NCBI RefSeq assembly: GCF_900111825.1
Contig: NZ_FOJM01000015.1
Location: forward strand, 1-64,000
Direction of reading: 5' to 3'
Length of the DNA stretch: 64,000 bases
Source: Pedobacter suwonensis
GTDB taxonomy: Bacteria; Bacteroidota; Bacteroidia; Sphingobacteriales; Sphingobacteriaceae
Every line of letters starts with the position of its first letter. The first letter of the stretch is position 1. Shown in pieces: positions 63,927-64,000 of this stretch. A program made the translations under genes and the position numbers. A model generated the notes under the pieces. That model did not search any database and had not been told where the DNA came from. It saw nothing but the letters and a program-made list of their open reading frames with translations.

Positions 63927-64000
63927 CTTTTAGTTTGGTTTAGTCGGTGGCTAATTTATTTAAAAAAAAGAAATTAGGCGCGCTTCGCCTGTATTATTTT
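63927..64000. other. Right edge, upstream of the permease
   Basis: These 74 bases contain the permease leader region (AT-rich, TTTAAAAAAAAGA). The right edge shows GGCGCGCTTCGCC, a small hairpin-like palindrome. Nothing else is visible. Confidence 0.3.

Overview
The window looks like a chromosomal segment of a Bacteroidota bacterium, most likely Sphingobacteriaceae (Pedobacter-like). This rests on a SusC/SusD pair with DUF4959/DUF5000 and DUF4998/DUF5013 lipoproteins, a SprB-repeat surface protein of the kind exported by type IX secretion, LytS/LytTR and Crp-type regulators, several SPII lipoproteins, AT-rich intergenic DNA and TAnnTTTG promoter boxes. No rRNA, tRNA, CRISPR array or intact transposase was seen. 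The species assignment is inference.

Region A (1-20.4 kb) is the unusual part. A SprB-repeat adhesin (cut by the left edge) lies downstream of three tandem phage-tail-collar (microcystin-dependent-protein type) paralogues. These are tightly linked to a formyltransferase-fold enzyme, a signal-less LivK-like binding protein and a PKHD-type Fe(II)/2-oxoglutarate (2OG) oxygenase. Divergently transcribed is a compact operon of a NodU/CmcH-type carbamoyltransferase, an Asp/Asn-beta-hydroxylase-like protein fused to an HExxH domain, and a phytanoyl-CoA-dioxygenase-like protein. A GH108 endolysin with a polytopic membrane protein follows. A convergent set then reads: a 168-aa protein, a 1050-aa beta-rich/coiled-coil protein, a translationally coupled clostripain-like C11 protease and a SAM methyltransferase. 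There are no phage capsid, sheath, tube or baseplate genes and no NRPS/PKS. I read the region as a possible surface-protein or small-molecule modification system built around collar proteins.

Region B (21-31 kb) is a regulated efflux locus: membrane fusion protein, RND pump, outer membrane factor, LytS-type kinase and LytTR regulator in one operon, with a palindrome just upstream of the first gene. Beside it are two Crp-family genes, one apparently cut short in its DNA-binding domain and one fused to a degenerate receiver domain.

Region C (32-41 kb) is a SusC/SusD nutrient-uptake locus with three accessory surface lipoproteins, one carrying an HEGSH motif, and no obvious carbohydrate-active enzyme.

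Region D (41.9-55.7 kb) is mostly housekeeping: EttA, an SGNH hydrolase, a TonB-receptor-like barrel, DUF1456, a DbpA-like helicase, a YkuK-like protein, an SRPBCC protein read from a TTG start, a DUF4468 protein, an OmpL-like porin beside AmtB, and a YhcC-like radical SAM protein. A MITE-like element and degenerate tandem repeats lie between genes.

Region E (55.9-61.7 kb) is a type VI-like spike/effector island in one orientation: lipoprotein, L,D-transpeptidase-fold protein, VgrG, unknown protein, PAAR-like protein with a hydrophobic insert, and a membrane-anchored protein. It suggests up to two effector/immunity pairs. The type VI core genes are not in the window. An APC amino-acid permease closes the window.
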